Positions 18,463 through 28,803 are shown, counted from the stretch's first letter. The stretch: 36,069 nucleotides of DNA from Erwinia pyrifoliae DSM 12163 (GCF_000026985.1 NC_017390.1:38372-74440), one strand, 5' to 3'. Notes: generated by a model from the sequence alone, not told the origin. Numbers and translations: made by a program.

Positions 18463-19401
18463 ATGTATCACCTTCGCGTACCAGAAACCGCAGAAGAGCT
18501 GGATATCTACTACCTATTCCGTTGGGAAATGCTGCGCAAGCCGTTACATCAGCCGATGGGGTCAGAACGTGATGCCTGGGATGCGCTGGCGCACCATCAA
18601 ATGGTGGTTGACGAGCAGGGCGACCCGGTAGCCATCGGGCGGCTGTATATCAATGCCGATAACGAAGCGGCGATCCGTTTCCTCGCCGTGCATCCTGCCG
18701 TGCAGGGTAAAGGGCTGGGAACGCTGGTGGCGATGACGCTTGAATCCGTTGCCCGTCAGGAAGGCGTAAAACGCGTGGTGTGCAGCGCGCGTGAAGATGC
18801 CGTCGACTTCTTTGCAAAACTCGGCTACTTCAATCAGGGAGAGATCACCGCCCCGCAAACCACGCCGGTACGCCATTTCCTGATGATCAAACCGGTGGTG
18901 ACGCTGGACGATATTCTGCATCGTGCCGACTGGTGTGGTCAGCTTCAGCAGGCGTGGTATCAGCATATTCCGCTCAGTGAAAAGATGGGCGTGCGCATCC
19001 TGCAATATACCGGGCAGAAATTTGCCACCACCATGCCGGAAACCGGCAACCAGAATCCCCACCATACGCTGTTTGCCGGCAGCTTATTCTCGCTGGCAAC
19101 CTTAACCGGCTGGGGGCTGATCTGGCTGCTGCTGCGCGAGCGCCAGCTTGGCGGCACCATTATTCTGGCCGATGCCCATATTCGTTACAGCAAACCCATC
19201 AGCGGCAAACCGGGGGCGGTGGCCAACCTGGGTTCGCTCAGTGGCGATCTCGACCGCCTGGCGCGTGGGCGCAAAGCCAGGGTGAAGCTGGAAGTTCAGC
19301 TGTTTGGCAACGAAGAGTGCGGCGCGGTATTTGAAGGGGTTTACATCGTGCTGCCCGCCGATCCTGACGGGCCGCTGGAAGAGGGGGGCTGCGGTGTTTA
19401 A
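18463..19401 (+). CDS. fabY: FabY (YiiD), acetyltransferase/thioesterase-like fatty acid initiation protein
   Basis: FabY (YiiD) has been linked to initiation of fatty acid synthesis as an acetoacetyl-ACP synthase activity. It joins an N-terminal GNAT fold (about 1-150: [34 protein letters not shown] acetyl-CoA loop) to a C-terminal thioesterase-like hot-dog domain ([20 protein letters not shown] to about 300). The ATG at 18463 gives 312 aa starting [13 protein letters not shown] and has AGAGAA about 8 nt upstream. A TTG at 18400, overlapping the dtd stop, would add 21 residues and give a length nearer the 329 aa annotated in E. coli; which is used is not certain. Confidence 0.9.
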   Translation: MYHLRVPETAEELDIYYLFRWEMLRKPLHQPMGSERDAWDALAHHQMVVDEQGDPVAIGRLYINADNEAAIRFLAVHPAVQGKGLGTLVAMTLESVARQEGVKRVVCSAREDAVDFFAKLGYFNQGEITAPQTTPVRHFLMIKPVVTLDDILHRADWCGQLQQAWYQHIPLSEKMGVRILQYTGQKFATTMPETGNQNPHHTLFAGSLFSLATLTGWGLIWLLLRERQLGGTIILADAHIRYSKPISGKPGAVANLGSLSGDLDRLARGRKARVKLEVQLFGNEECGAVFEGVYIVLPADPDGPLEEGGCGV

Positions 19402-19408
19402 GGCTGTT

Positions 19409-20287
19409 TCAGCGCCCTTTCTTTTTACGCCCGGGCTGGGCAAAACGTTTACGCGGTGCGGGGTTAGCGTTGCCGGTCGCCTTCGCGCCGCCTTTTGCAC
19501 CACTGGCGGCAGGTTTTTTAGCGGTGGTGGCCTTTGGTTTGGTTTTTTTCGCTGTGCCGTCCTCGGACGATGAGTTCTCAATCAGTTTAAACAGCTCGAT
19601 CAGCTCATCATCAGTTAAATCACGCCACTCCCCCGGCGGTAGCCCCTTCAGACTGACGTTCATGATGCGCGTACGCTCAAGTTTGCTGACTTCATAACCA
19701 AAGTGCTCGCTCATACGGCGGATCTGGCGATTAAGCCCCTGCACCAGCGTGATGCGAAAAACAAACGTCGACTCTTTCTTAACTTTGCATTTTTTGGTCA
19801 CCGTGCCCAGCATCGGAACACCGGCACCGAGGCCGCGAATAAACTCCTCGGTGACCGGCTTATTCACGGTCACCAGGTATTCTTTCTCATGATCGTTGCC
19901 GGCGCGCAGGATTTTGTTCACCAGATCGCCGTGGTTGGTGAGGAAAATCAGCCCCTGTGAGTCTTTATCCAGACGTCCGATAGGGAAAACGCGCTTGCTG
20001 TGATTAACAAAATCAACGATGTTATCGCGCTCACCTTCTTCCGTAGTGCTGATAATACCCACCGGTTTATTCAGGGCGATAACCACCAAATCTTCTTCAT
20101 TACGCGGCTCTATAAGCTGACCGTTCACTTTCACCACGTCTCCGGCAAATACCCGATCGCCCACAGAAGCACGTTTGCCGTTGATAAAAACGTTGCCCTG
20201 TTCGATGTAACGGTCGGCATCCCGACGCGAGCAGATACCGCTCTCGCCGATGTATTTGTTAAGACGAATAGATGGGTTGGTCAGCAT
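19409..20287 (-). CDS. rluF: 23S rRNA pseudouridine synthase RluF
   Basis: RluF forms pseudouridine at 23S rRNA position 2604 (E. coli numbering). The 292-aa protein has an N-terminal S4 RNA-binding domain (about 1-60, [20 protein letters not shown]) and an RsuA-type catalytic domain with [10 protein letters not shown], the catalytic Asp107. The C-terminal 50 residues are a low-complexity Lys/Ala-rich tail ending GRKKKGR, as in E. coli RluF (290 aa). This tail and residue-level identity favour RluF over RluB or RluE. It ends 7 bases from fabY on the other strand. Confidence 0.95.
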   Translation of the reverse strand: MLTNPSIRLNKYIGESGICSRRDADRYIEQGNVFINGKRASVGDRVFAGDVVKVNGQLIEPRNEEDLVVIALNKPVGIISTTEEGERDNIVDFVNHSKRVFPIGRLDKDSQGLIFLTNHGDLVNKILRAGNDHEKEYLVTVNKPVTEEFIRGLGAGVPMLGTVTKKCKVKKESTFVFRITLVQGLNRQIRRMSEHFGYEVSKLERTRIMNVSLKGLPPGEWRDLTDDELIELFKLIENSSSEDGTAKKTKPKATTAKKPAASGAKGGAKATGNANPAPRKRFAQPGRKKKGR

Positions 20288-20370
20288 AGTTCCTCCGAAA
20301 AAAACGGACTATACCTTACCGATGCAAGCTTGCGAAGCAGGGCGTGGTGGATTACGCCCCGTTCGACGAG

Positions 20371-22053
20371 CTACTGCGCGCTGACAACCTGACCTGCTGT
20401 CATGGTCTGCCGAACCGAGCGACCGCCAGCGGTGACGTCAAGCGTGCCGTTGACGCCGGGTTTTAGCGCCTTTCCGGCCTGCAGGCTGCCCTGAATGTTT
20501 AACTGCATATTGGCGGCGTCCGTCAGCGGCACCTGTGGCCATCCCCAGTCATGTAGCAGATTGGGTGCGACCTGGCGGCCGCGCAGGGTCAGCGACAGCG
20601 AGCGCAGAGGCTGCTGACCCACTGTTGCCTGCCCCTCCAGCATCCCTTCAGCGCTGGAAGCACTCATTTCTGTCACATTGATGCTGCTGTCGGTGGCCGT
20701 CAGAGCCAGCGATGGATGGCGCAGATCGACGCGATTAAAGGTGGCTTCGGCGGCGTTAACGCTCAGATCTCCTGACCAGATGCCCCATTGACCATGGCGC
20801 GCCATCAGCAGGTTGCTGCCCGTGCCGTCCAGCGCCGTCATCTGAAACGGAAAGTCCGGGCTGACATCGATAATCAGATTATGGCTGGCGCTGAGTTTGC
20901 TAACCTGCACGCTATCCAGCCATGAAGGCAGTGCCTGCATCCAGCGCTCGCGCCAGTTGAGAGGCAGGGTGTACTCCAGTCCTGCCACCACCAGTTCATC
21001 CAGCGTTAGCTTCTTATCGTTGCGCGTCCAGTTACCCTGAGTACGCACCAGGCCGTTTACCCAGCGGGTACTGAACTGGTTCAGGGCTATACCCTGTGCC
21101 GAGAAGGTCATCCGGGCGATCGGGTCGTCAAGCTGCATGCTGCCGTTGACAACCGTGTTGGCGTTCAGCACCAGCGTGCCATTATCGCTTTGCCAGTCGC
21201 CATCGCGCAGCGCCAGGTCTTTCAGTACCAGATCGAGATCGGTGACCGCCCAGTCTTTCCCTTCCAGCCGCGCATCCGTCACGTCCATACGTGCAATATG
21301 CACTGGCGGCAGCGAGCGCAAGGGTTGCAGAAATTCACCCAGGGACTTATCACTTTGCAGGCGGATGCGGTTAAGGTGCAGGCTTGCTACCTGCCAGCTT
21401 CCCTGTGCATCACGCCGGGCGCTGGCGGTGACCGATCCCAATGCCATATCGGCACCCAAATTACTCAGTACTAACTGCCGATCTTTGATGCTGCCCTGAA
21501 TCAGTACGTTAGCGGCCGGGATGCCGTCCAGCGTCAGCGCACCGGCGCTAAGCTGGAAACTGGCGTTTTGGCCCAGCACATCATCCTTTTCAGGTTTCCA
21601 CGGCGTAATACCGCCGTCGACACGTTGTGCCTGTAACGGCCAGTTAGCCAGATTGCGGATTAGCGCCATCTGGCTAAGCTGAAGTCGGTCAGCCTGCAAT
21701 GAGAAAGGGGGGCGATGAGTACTAAGATTTAACGTACCTCTGTCGAGCTGGATACTGGCAAAGTGCAGCGGATGGCTGAACTGTTTCATCCCCAGCCCAA
21801 GGTCGACGTGTTGTGCTACCAGTGAGGCGGGTTGGCCTTTGCGGGCAAAGGAGACGTCATTCAGGATCAGATGACCGGGACTGGAGAATTTATGCTCCAC
21901 TTTACTGAACGACAGCTGATAGTCGCTGTTTTCCCCGATCTGGCGGCTAATCCATCCCGCCCCCCAATGGGTTTGCAGTAGCAGATAAAGGCCCAGAGCC
22001 ACCACCAACAGGAGCAGTAACAGCGTGAGCAAAACGTTGCCGAGAAACTTCAT
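20371..22053 (-). CDS. yicH: AsmA-family inner membrane protein YicH
   Basis: The protein (560 aa) has one N-terminal membrane segment (MKFLGNVLLTLLLLLLVVAL) and a long periplasmic region rich in beta strands. It matches E. coli YicH (569 aa) through LNDVSFARKGQPASLVA, GSWQVASLHLNRIRLQS and DWAVTDLDLVLKDL. AsmA-like proteins (YhdP, TamB, YdbH) are thought to carry lipids across the periplasm; for YicH this is an inference from family. The second ATG at 22053 was chosen over 22062 because AGGG then lies at a usable distance. Confidence 0.92.
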   Translation of the reverse strand: MKFLGNVLLTLLLLLLVVALGLYLLLQTHWGAGWISRQIGENSDYQLSFSKVEHKFSSPGHLILNDVSFARKGQPASLVAQHVDLGLGMKQFSHPLHFASIQLDRGTLNLSTHRPPFSLQADRLQLSQMALIRNLANWPLQAQRVDGGITPWKPEKDDVLGQNASFQLSAGALTLDGIPAANVLIQGSIKDRQLVLSNLGADMALGSVTASARRDAQGSWQVASLHLNRIRLQSDKSLGEFLQPLRSLPPVHIARMDVTDARLEGKDWAVTDLDLVLKDLALRDGDWQSDNGTLVLNANTVVNGSMQLDDPIARMTFSAQGIALNQFSTRWVNGLVRTQGNWTRNDKKLTLDELVVAGLEYTLPLNWRERWMQALPSWLDSVQVSKLSASHNLIIDVSPDFPFQMTALDGTGSNLLMARHGQWGIWSGDLSVNAAEATFNRVDLRHPSLALTATDSSINVTEMSASSAEGMLEGQATVGQQPLRSLSLTLRGRQVAPNLLHDWGWPQVPLTDAANMQLNIQGSLQAGKALKPGVNGTLDVTAGGRSVRQTMTAGQVVSAQ

Positions 22054-22123
22054 CGTATCCATCCCTATGAATTCTGGTAATGGCTTGTTATGCCCGATTT
22101 ATCGCTGTAGCTCAACCTGCAAC

Positions 22124-22156
22124 GACGGGCGGACGAAAATTATTCGCCCGCCCGTC
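22124..22156. repeat. Long inverted repeat between xanP and yicH
   Basis: GACGGGCGG (22124-22132) pairs with CCGCCCGTC (22148-22156), with an inner CGAA/TTCG extension around a short AATTA loop. No T-tract follows on the minus strand, so a plain intrinsic terminator for xanP is unlikely. It may reduce readthrough or stabilise the xanP 3' end. Confidence 0.7.
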
Positions 22157-22175
22157 AGTTATGCCAGGAATAGGC

Positions 22176-23564
22176 TTATTTTTCGAGGGGAAACACCAGA
22201 TTCAGAATAATGGCGGTGATACCGCCGGCGGCGATGCCGGAAGAGAGCAACGTTTTCAGCCAGTCCGGCGCAAACTGCAAAATCAGCGGCTGCTGGGAAA
22301 CACCGAGGCCGACAGCCAGCGACAGTGCGATGATCATCATCGCCCGACGGTTCAGCGGCTCACGCGAGACGATGCGTACGCCTGAAGCGGCGATAGTACC
22401 GAACATCACAATGGTCGCCCCGCCGAGAACCGGCTCAGGAATATGCTGCACAAAACCACTCACCGCCGGGAACAGCCCCAGCGCAATCAGCATCAGCGCT
22501 ACAACAAAACCCACGTAGCGGCTGGCAACGCCGGTGAGCTGGATCACGCCGTTATTCTGACCAAAACAGGAGTTGGGAAAAGTATTAAACAGTGCAGAGA
22601 CACAGGAGTTCAGCCCATTAGCCAGTACGCCGCCTTTCAGCCGCTTCATATACAGCGGGCCGCTGACCGGCTGCTCGGAAACGTCAGAGGTGGCGGTGAT
22701 ATCGCCAATGGTTTCCAGCGAGGTCACCATAAATACCAGCATCAGCGGGATTAACAGGTTCCAGTCGATGCCCAGCCCGTAATAAAATGGCGTCGGGATG
22801 GTGATTAGCGCGCTGTTGGATGGTGCGGTATTTTCCGGCAGCATTCCCATCACCCAGGCCAACAGATAACCTGTTGCCATGGCAATCACCAGTGAGGCGA
22901 CGCGCAGGTACGGGTTACGCTGGCGGTTGAGCACAATAATCACCGCCAGCACTGCCCCCGCCAGCAGCAGGTTTTTCGGTGCGCCGAAAGTGTGATCGCT
23001 CATTGCGGCAAAGCCACCGCCGATGGAGGTCAGTCCAACCTGAATCAGCGACAGACCGATGATCATCACCACAATACCGGAAACCAGTGGGGTGATAACG
23101 CGACGGGCGAGGTGCAGCACCCGGGACAGCGCCATCTCGGTACAAGAGGCCAGCATTAGCGTGCCAAACAGCGCGGCCATCATGGTCGGTACGTCGGCTC
23201 CGCCATTTTTCAGCGCCAGCCCGCCCATAATCAGCGGCGTGACAAAGTTAAAACTGGTGCCCTGAATCGACAGCAGCCCGGAACCCACCGGCCCCCAGGT
23301 TTTAATCTGCAGGATCGACGCCACGCCGGAGGCAAACAGGGACATGCTGATGACGTGCTGCGTATCCTGTGCGGGCAACCCGAGTGCCTGACAGATAAGA
23401 AGCGCGGGCGTGATCACGGCGACAAACATCGCCAGCAGATGCTGGCAGGCGGCAAACAGGGTTTGAGGCAGCGGCGGGCGGTCTCCAAGACGATAAATCA
23501 GCTCGCTTTTACCCGCAGTGACAGAGTGCGGTGCGGCGGCGACATCCCGGGTTTCAACGGTCAT
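22176..23564 (-). CDS. xanP: Xanthine:proton symporter XanP
   Basis: XanP imports xanthine with protons across the inner membrane. The 462-aa protein of the NCS2/NAT family (E. coli 463 aa) has about 14 membrane segments. Signatures: [26 protein letters not shown], the NAT core [24 protein letters not shown] (positions about 325-348), and [13 protein letters not shown] near the end. A PurR-like box and a sigma-70 promoter stand upstream. In E. coli gltS is adjacent; here it is not. Confidence 0.96.
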   Translation of the reverse strand: MTVETRDVAAAPHSVTAGKSELIYRLGDRPPLPQTLFAACQHLLAMFVAVITPALLICQALGLPAQDTQHVISMSLFASGVASILQIKTWGPVGSGLLSIQGTSFNFVTPLIMGGLALKNGGADVPTMMAALFGTLMLASCTEMALSRVLHLARRVITPLVSGIVVMIIGLSLIQVGLTSIGGGFAAMSDHTFGAPKNLLLAGAVLAVIIVLNRQRNPYLRVASLVIAMATGYLLAWVMGMLPENTAPSNSALITIPTPFYYGLGIDWNLLIPLMLVFMVTSLETIGDITATSDVSEQPVSGPLYMKRLKGGVLANGLNSCVSALFNTFPNSCFGQNNGVIQLTGVASRYVGFVVALMLIALGLFPAVSGFVQHIPEPVLGGATIVMFGTIAASGVRIVSREPLNRRAMMIIALSLAVGLGVSQQPLILQFAPDWLKTLLSSGIAAGGITAIILNLVFPLEK

Positions 23565-23595
23565 TCACAGGCTTCCCAACGGCAATAAAGAGGCG

Positions 23596-23623
23596 ATTTT
23601 AGTCTTCTTTAGCGTAAAAGCAA
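23596..23623 (-). promoter_or_regulatory. Probable xanP promoter
   Basis: On the minus strand TTGCTT (plus 23618-23623) and TAAAAT (plus 23596-23601) are separated by 16 bp, about 35 bases before the xanP start. The -35 lies inside the PurR-like palindrome. Confidence 0.6.
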
Positions 23624-23633
23624 TCGTTTGCTA
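23618..23633 (-). promoter_or_regulatory. PurR-like operator upstream of xanP
   Basis: AAGCAATCGTTTGCTA agrees with the PurR consensus ANGCAANCGNTTNCNT at every specified position but the last. It overlaps the predicted -35 box, a position suited to repression by PurR with hypoxanthine or guanine. Purine permeases, including yicE/xanP, have been proposed as PurR targets in enterobacteria. Binding is inferred. Confidence 0.75.
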
Positions 23634-23806
23634 CTTGCCGGCCTGCATAGGGTTGGTAGCCGGTACGCAAGACAAGTTCAGACGTTGGCACCAGGCTCGG
23701 CCAATGATAACCGGGAAAGAGATTTAACGAACAGGCAGGCGACATCCCGCCGCCGACTCAGCCAGCGGATGTCGTAATAAGAGGGATGAGTCAGTGACGA
23801 TGCAAA

Positions 23807-25888
23807 TTAAGCATTGGTATAACGCTCGGTTTCCGGCAGCCAGCGTTCAATCAGCGCCACGGCCTGTTCGGGATAGTGCTGGTGGATATGGCGCGCCACG
23901 CGCTGAACCTCCGGGATTAGCGCCTGGTCGCGCAGCAGGTCGGCCACCCGGAATTCGGCATTGCCGGTCTGACGCGTGCCCAGCAGTTCACCTGGACCAC
24001 GGATTTCCAGGTCACACTGGGCGATCACAAAGCCGTCGTTGCTGTCGCGCAGCACCTGCAGGCGCTTCTGCGCCGTTTTACTCAATGGAGACTTGTACAG
24101 CAGCACACAATGGGAAGCCACCGCGCCACGACCCACGCGCCCGCGTAGCTGATGCAGCTGTGCCAGTCCAAGGCGTTCGGGATTCTCGATAATCATCAGG
24201 CTGGCATTCGGCACATCAACCCCGACCTCAATCACCGTGGTAGCGATCAGCAGGTGGATTTCACCCTGCTTAAAAGCCTGCATCACCGCCTGCTTTTCAG
24301 CTGGCTTCATGCGGCCGTGTACCAGCCCGATAGTCAGTTCCGGCAGCGCCAGTTGCAGCTCTTCCCAGGTGGCCTGGGCTGCCTGAGCCTCCAGCAGTTC
24401 GGACTCTTCGATCAGCGTGCACACCCAGTAAGCCTGGCGGCCTTCACTGCCGCAGGCGTCTTTTACGCGGGTAATGATATCCGCACGCCGCGTATCAGGG
24501 ATGGCCACGGTGGTCACCGGGGTACGTCCCGGAGGCAGCTCGTCGATAGTGGATGTATCAAGGTCGGCGTAGGCGGTCATTGCCAGCGTGCGTGGGATCG
24601 GCGTGGCGGTCATAATCAGCTGATGAGAATGAAACCCCTGCTCCTCGCCTTTTTCCCATAGCGCCAGACGCTGGTGGACGCCAAAACGGTGCTGCTCATC
24701 AATAATCACCAGTGCCAGACCGTTAAACTGTACCTGCTGCTGGAAAATAGCGTGGGTACCGACAATCATCGATACCTGGCCGCTGGCAATCGCCTCCTGC
24801 TGCGCCAGGCGAGCCTTACCCTTCTGCTTCCCAGCCAGCCAGCCGACTTCCAGCCCCAGCGGCGCGAACCACTGGCGGAAATTATTGGCATGCTGCTCGG
24901 CCAGTAGTTCGGTCGGTGCCATCAGCGCGACCTGCTTGCCCCAGGCAATAACGTTTAACGCCGTCAGCGCCGCGACCAGCGTTTTACCGGAACCCACATC
25001 GCCCTGCACCAGGCGCATCATCGGATAATCATGGGCCAGATCGTTTTCAATTTCGCGTACCACCCTCTGCTGTGCGGCGGTAGGGCGGAAAGGCAGCGCG
25101 GTAAGCAGCCGATCGCTTAACTCATGGCGGGGCGACATCGGCAATGCGTGATAACGCTGGGCGCCGGCGCGTACCGCAAGCATGCTGAGGTTATGCGCCA
25201 GCAGTTCTTCCATAATCAGACGGCGCTGCGCCGGATGCGTTCCGCTGTTGAGATCGGCCAGAGCTATATCGGGCGGCGGGCGATGCAGGGTGCGCAGGGC
25301 ATCGGGCAGGCTGATTAATCCCCCGCTTAACTGCGGCGGCAGCAGCTCGGCAATGGCACAGGTATCGAGCAGGGTTAATGCCTGATCGGTCAGATTGCGT
25401 AATGTTGCCTGGCGTACGCCTTCAGTGGTGGAATAGACCGGCGTCAACGTCTCCTGCAACCCGGTGACGCTATGTTCTCCCTGAACCTTGTATTCAGGAT
25501 GAATGATCTCGGCACCACGCTGACCACGTTTTATCTCGCCGTAAGCAGTTACGCGTCGACCCACCGCAAGGCTGTTTTTCATCCCGGCATTGAAGTTAAA
25601 AAAACGCAGCGTCAGCGTGCCGGTGCCATCACCTATCTGGCAGGTCAGCATACGGCGGCGGCCAAATGAGATATCGCTGTGCAGCACTTCCCCTTCAACC
25701 GTGGCGTAAATGCCCGGCAGCAGGTTGTTGATCGCGTAAAGCTGGGTACGATCTTCGTAGCGCAGCGGCAGATGCAGCAGCAGATCCTGTACCGTTACCA
25801 AACCGAGTTTTGCCAGCTTTGTCGCCTGGCTCGCTCCCACGCCGGATAGCGTGTTGAGCGGCACTGCATCCAGCAGGCGGCCCTGCAT
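23807..25888 (-). CDS. recG: ATP-dependent DNA helicase RecG
   Basis: RecG remodels stalled replication forks and branch-migrates Holliday junctions. The 693-aa protein (E. coli 693) has a wedge/OB domain (about 60-150), then SF2 helicase motifs: I QGDVGSGKTLVA, Ia APTELLAEQHA, II IIDEQHRFGV, III MTATPIPRTLAM, V-VI IATTVIEVGVDVPNA and QLRGRVGRG, and the TRG region near LLGTRQTGN. Its start overlaps the trmH stop (TAATG), so the two are translationally coupled. This is the last gene of the gmk-rpoZ-spoT-trmH-recG series. Confidence 0.97.
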   Translation of the reverse strand: MQGRLLDAVPLNTLSGVGASQATKLAKLGLVTVQDLLLHLPLRYEDRTQLYAINNLLPGIYATVEGEVLHSDISFGRRRMLTCQIGDGTGTLTLRFFNFNAGMKNSLAVGRRVTAYGEIKRGQRGAEIIHPEYKVQGEHSVTGLQETLTPVYSTTEGVRQATLRNLTDQALTLLDTCAIAELLPPQLSGGLISLPDALRTLHRPPPDIALADLNSGTHPAQRRLIMEELLAHNLSMLAVRAGAQRYHALPMSPRHELSDRLLTALPFRPTAAQQRVVREIENDLAHDYPMMRLVQGDVGSGKTLVAALTALNVIAWGKQVALMAPTELLAEQHANNFRQWFAPLGLEVGWLAGKQKGKARLAQQEAIASGQVSMIVGTHAIFQQQVQFNGLALVIIDEQHRFGVHQRLALWEKGEEQGFHSHQLIMTATPIPRTLAMTAYADLDTSTIDELPPGRTPVTTVAIPDTRRADIITRVKDACGSEGRQAYWVCTLIEESELLEAQAAQATWEELQLALPELTIGLVHGRMKPAEKQAVMQAFKQGEIHLLIATTVIEVGVDVPNASLMIIENPERLGLAQLHQLRGRVGRGAVASHCVLLYKSPLSKTAQKRLQVLRDSNDGFVIAQCDLEIRGPGELLGTRQTGNAEFRVADLLRDQALIPEVQRVARHIHQHYPEQAVALIERWLPETERYTNA

Positions 25889-26583
25889 TATTTACGTGCC
25901 TTAGATTGCATGGTTGCCCACCATTCAGGGTCGGCAACTACCTCACCGCGATCGTTAATTTCAGGGTAGGGCAACCCTTTATGTTTCGCAACGCGAGCCA
26001 GCACCGGATAGCCGCCTTCGAACAACAGACGCTGCTGTTCGCTGTATTCCAGCGTGCTTTCTTCACGCAGATACATGCCGGCATTTTGCCGCTGGCGCTG
26101 GGCTTCATAGAGGATCAGGGCTGAGGCAACGGAAACATTCAGTGACTGCACCATGCCGATCATCGGAATAATAATGTCGCCATCGGCCAGGTCGAGCGCT
26201 TCGCGGGTAATGCCGGTTTTTTCCTGCCCCATCAGAATACAGGTCGGGCGGGTGTAGTCGATTTCGCGGAAATCAACCGCTTTATCAGAGAGATGGGTGG
26301 CCAGAATCTGCATGTTCTGGCCTTTCAGGCAGGCTACGGCCTCGGCAATGGAGCGGTGGGTTTTCACCTGAACCCAGCTGTTACTACCGGCGGCGGCGGA
26401 GACCATGGTACGCATACGGCTGCCCGGCCAGACGGCGTGAACTTCATGCACACCGACGGCATCGGCGGTACGGATCACCGCAGAAACGTTATGAGGCTTG
26501 TGTACCTGCTCCATGCAGACCGTTAAATCGTGCTGACGGGCGGCAAGCATTGCGCGGATGCGGGCATAACGTTGTGCATTCAT
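25888..26583 (-). CDS. trmH: tRNA (guanosine(18)-2'-O)-methyltransferase TrmH
   Basis: TrmH (SpoU) methylates the 2'-hydroxyl of G18 in the D-loop of tRNAs using SAM. The 231-aa SPOUT-family protein shows the three motifs: NVSAVIRTADAVGV (motif 1, with the key Arg), ILMGQEKTGIT (motif 2) and SLNVSVASALILYEAQRQR (motif 3). E. coli TrmH is 229 aa. It sits between spoT and recG as in E. coli. Confidence 0.97.
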   Translation of the reverse strand: MNAQRYARIRAMLAARQHDLTVCMEQVHKPHNVSAVIRTADAVGVHEVHAVWPGSRMRTMVSAAAGSNSWVQVKTHRSIAEAVACLKGQNMQILATHLSDKAVDFREIDYTRPTCILMGQEKTGITREALDLADGDIIIPMIGMVQSLNVSVASALILYEAQRQRQNAGMYLREESTLEYSEQQRLLFEGGYPVLARVAKHKGLPYPEINDRGEVVADPEWWATMQSKARK

Positions 26584-26679
26584 GCGAAAACAGGCTCCCT
26601 AAAATGAATAATGACGCTAGCGACTGAGTGACCGGCTGTCGCGGGGATGGCTAAGACAAGGGCGCCCCTGCCTCATTCC

Positions 26680-28803
26680 TTAATTGCGGTTACGGTGCAC
26701 TTTAATCACATCCGGCATCACACGGATTTTACGCATGATATTAGCCAGATGAACGCGGTCGCGAGCGGTCAGACGGATAAAGGCGCAGTAAACCCGGCCA
26801 TCTTTTTCTTCAGTGTTCAGGCTCTGAATATTAGAGCCAGCGGTGTTGATCGCCGCTGTCAGATTGGCCAGTGCACCCTGATGGTTAAACATATCGACCT
26901 TGATTTCGGCAACAAATTCCTGCTCCGTTACCTTATCCCACTCGACCGCCATGTATTTCTCTGGCTCTTTCTGGTAGCCACGAATATTACGGCAGGATTC
27001 ATGGTGCACCACCAAGCCTTTGCCAGGACTGACGTGCGCCACAATCGGGTCGCCGGGGATCGGGCGACAGCATTTCGCGAAAGTGATCAAGACGCCGTCT
27101 GCGCCCTTGATGGGTAGCTTACTGCGTGAGCTACCGGCGGGAGCAGGGCCGGTTGCCGGAGCGCTTGGCTCATTTTGTTGCAGATTTTTTGCCACCACCA
27201 CGCTCATGGCATTGCCAAGGCCAATTTCAGCCAGCAGGTCGTCAAGCGATGCCAGCTTCATGCGCTCAAGTTCGTGCTGCACGTTGGTCGGCGGGATCTC
27301 GGCCAGTTTACGGCTGCCGCCCAGGGCATGGTTAAGCAGGCGTCGGCCGAGGCTAACAGAGTCATCACGCTTGAGGTTTTTCAGCAACTGCCGGATCTTG
27401 GCGCGAGCTTTCGAACTGACGACGAAGTTCAGCCAAGCTGCGTTCGGCCGCGCGCCCGGAGCGGTAATGATTTCTACCGTCTGACCGCTGGTCAGCGCCT
27501 GTGACAGCGGGTAGGGCTGGCGGTCGACGCGTGCACCGACACAGGCATGGCCAATGTCGGTATGAACCGCATAGGCGAAGTCCACCGGCGTGGCGCCAGC
27601 TGGCAGTTCGACGATGCGCCCTTCCGGGGTGAACACGTAAATTTCATCCGGAAACAGATCGGATTTGACACTTTCAATAAATTCAAACGAGCTGCCGGCG
27701 CTTTGCTGCAATTCCAGCAGGCTTTGTAACCAGCGCTGGGCACGGATTTGTGCCGTGGTCCCGCTCTCACCCTGTTCTTTATAAGCCCAGTGCGCAGCCA
27801 CCCCCATTTCTGCCATTTGATCCATATCTTCAGTACGGATCTGTACTTCTACCGGCACACCGTGTGGACCGATCATGGAAGTATGCAACGACTGATAGCC
27901 GTTGGCTTTGGGAATGGCAATATAGTCTTTCACGCGGCCCGGACGCGGTTTATACAGGTTGTGCATTTGGCCGAGCACGCGGTAGCAGGTATCAACATCA
28001 CGCACAATCACCCGAAAAGCGTAAATATCCATAATCGAATGGAAGCGCTGTTCTTTCAGATGCATTTTGCAGTAGATCGAATAGAGATGTTTCTCACGAC
28101 CGCTGACGCGGCGGGTAATTCCGGCTTCTTCAAGACGACCGTCTATTTCTGAGAGAATTTTCTGGATCATCTCTTTGCGGTTGCCACGCGCGGCTTTCAC
28201 CACTTCCTTAATCACACGATAGCGGTTCGGATAAAGGGCTTCAAAGCCCAGCTCTTCCAGCTCGGTTTTCAGGTGGTGAATACCCAGGCGGTGTGCCAGT
28301 GGGCTGTAAATCTCCAGCGTTTCCAGGGCGATACGGCGTTTTTTATCCGGACGCAGGGCGCCCAGAGTACGCATATTGTGCGTGCGGTCAGCCAGCTTGA
28401 TCAGAATGACGCGAATGTCCTGCACCATTGCCATGATCATCTTGCGGAAGTTTTCAGCCTGGGCTTCTTTTTTGTCACGGAACTTCAGCTTATCAAGTTT
28501 AGAAACCCCTTCTACCAGTTCAGCAACAGTCTGACCAAACAGCTGTTCCATATCCTGATAGGTGGCGGGAGTGTCTTCGATAACGTCGTGCAGCAGAGCC
28601 GCCATAAGCGTTTCATGGTCGAGTTTCATCTCGGCGAGGATGCACGCCACCGCAACCGGATGGGTGATATAAGGCTCACCGCTGGAGCGTGTCTGTCCCT
28701 CGTGAGCATCACGGGCGACAAGATAAGCTTGCTTGAGGCGCTTTATTTGCTCCTCAGGCAAGTATTTTTCAATCAGCTGATTGAGGCTTTCAAACAGATA
28801 CAA
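26680..28803 (-). CDS. spoT: Bifunctional (p)ppGpp synthetase/hydrolase SpoT
   Basis: SpoT degrades and weakly makes (p)ppGpp, the stringent response signal, responding to fatty acid, carbon and iron starvation. The 707-aa protein has an HD hydrolase domain (His72-Asp73 in LLHDVIED, upstream HPVAVACILAE), the RelA/SpoT nucleotidyltransferase domain (DIYAFRVIV, RVKDYIAIPKANGYQSLHT), a TGS domain (FTPEGRIVELPAGATPVDFA), a zinc-finger-like segment (CCRPIPGDP) and a C-terminal ACT domain. HD residues are intact, so hydrolase activity is expected. It lies 19 bases after rpoZ. Confidence 0.97.
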   Translation of the reverse strand: MYLFESLNQLIEKYLPEEQIKRLKQAYLVARDAHEGQTRSSGEPYITHPVAVACILAEMKLDHETLMAALLHDVIEDTPATYQDMEQLFGQTVAELVEGVSKLDKLKFRDKKEAQAENFRKMIMAMVQDIRVILIKLADRTHNMRTLGALRPDKKRRIALETLEIYSPLAHRLGIHHLKTELEELGFEALYPNRYRVIKEVVKAARGNRKEMIQKILSEIDGRLEEAGITRRVSGREKHLYSIYCKMHLKEQRFHSIMDIYAFRVIVRDVDTCYRVLGQMHNLYKPRPGRVKDYIAIPKANGYQSLHTSMIGPHGVPVEVQIRTEDMDQMAEMGVAAHWAYKEQGESGTTAQIRAQRWLQSLLELQQSAGSSFEFIESVKSDLFPDEIYVFTPEGRIVELPAGATPVDFAYAVHTDIGHACVGARVDRQPYPLSQALTSGQTVEIITAPGARPNAAWLNFVVSSKARAKIRQLLKNLKRDDSVSLGRRLLNHALGGSRKLAEIPPTNVQHELERMKLASLDDLLAEIGLGNAMSVVVAKNLQQNEPSAPATGPAPAGSSRSKLPIKGADGVLITFAKCCRPIPGDPIVAHVSPGKGLVVHHESCRNIRGYQKEPEKYMAVEWDKVTEQEFVAEIKVDMFNHQGALANLTAAINTAGSNIQSLNTEEKDGRVYCAFIRLTARDRVHLANIMRKIRVMPDVIKVHRNRN

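Noticed and set aside
23740..23790. GACATCC...GGATGTC hairpin after recG as a terminator
   Set aside because: Long loop and no T-tract on either strand; not enough to call.
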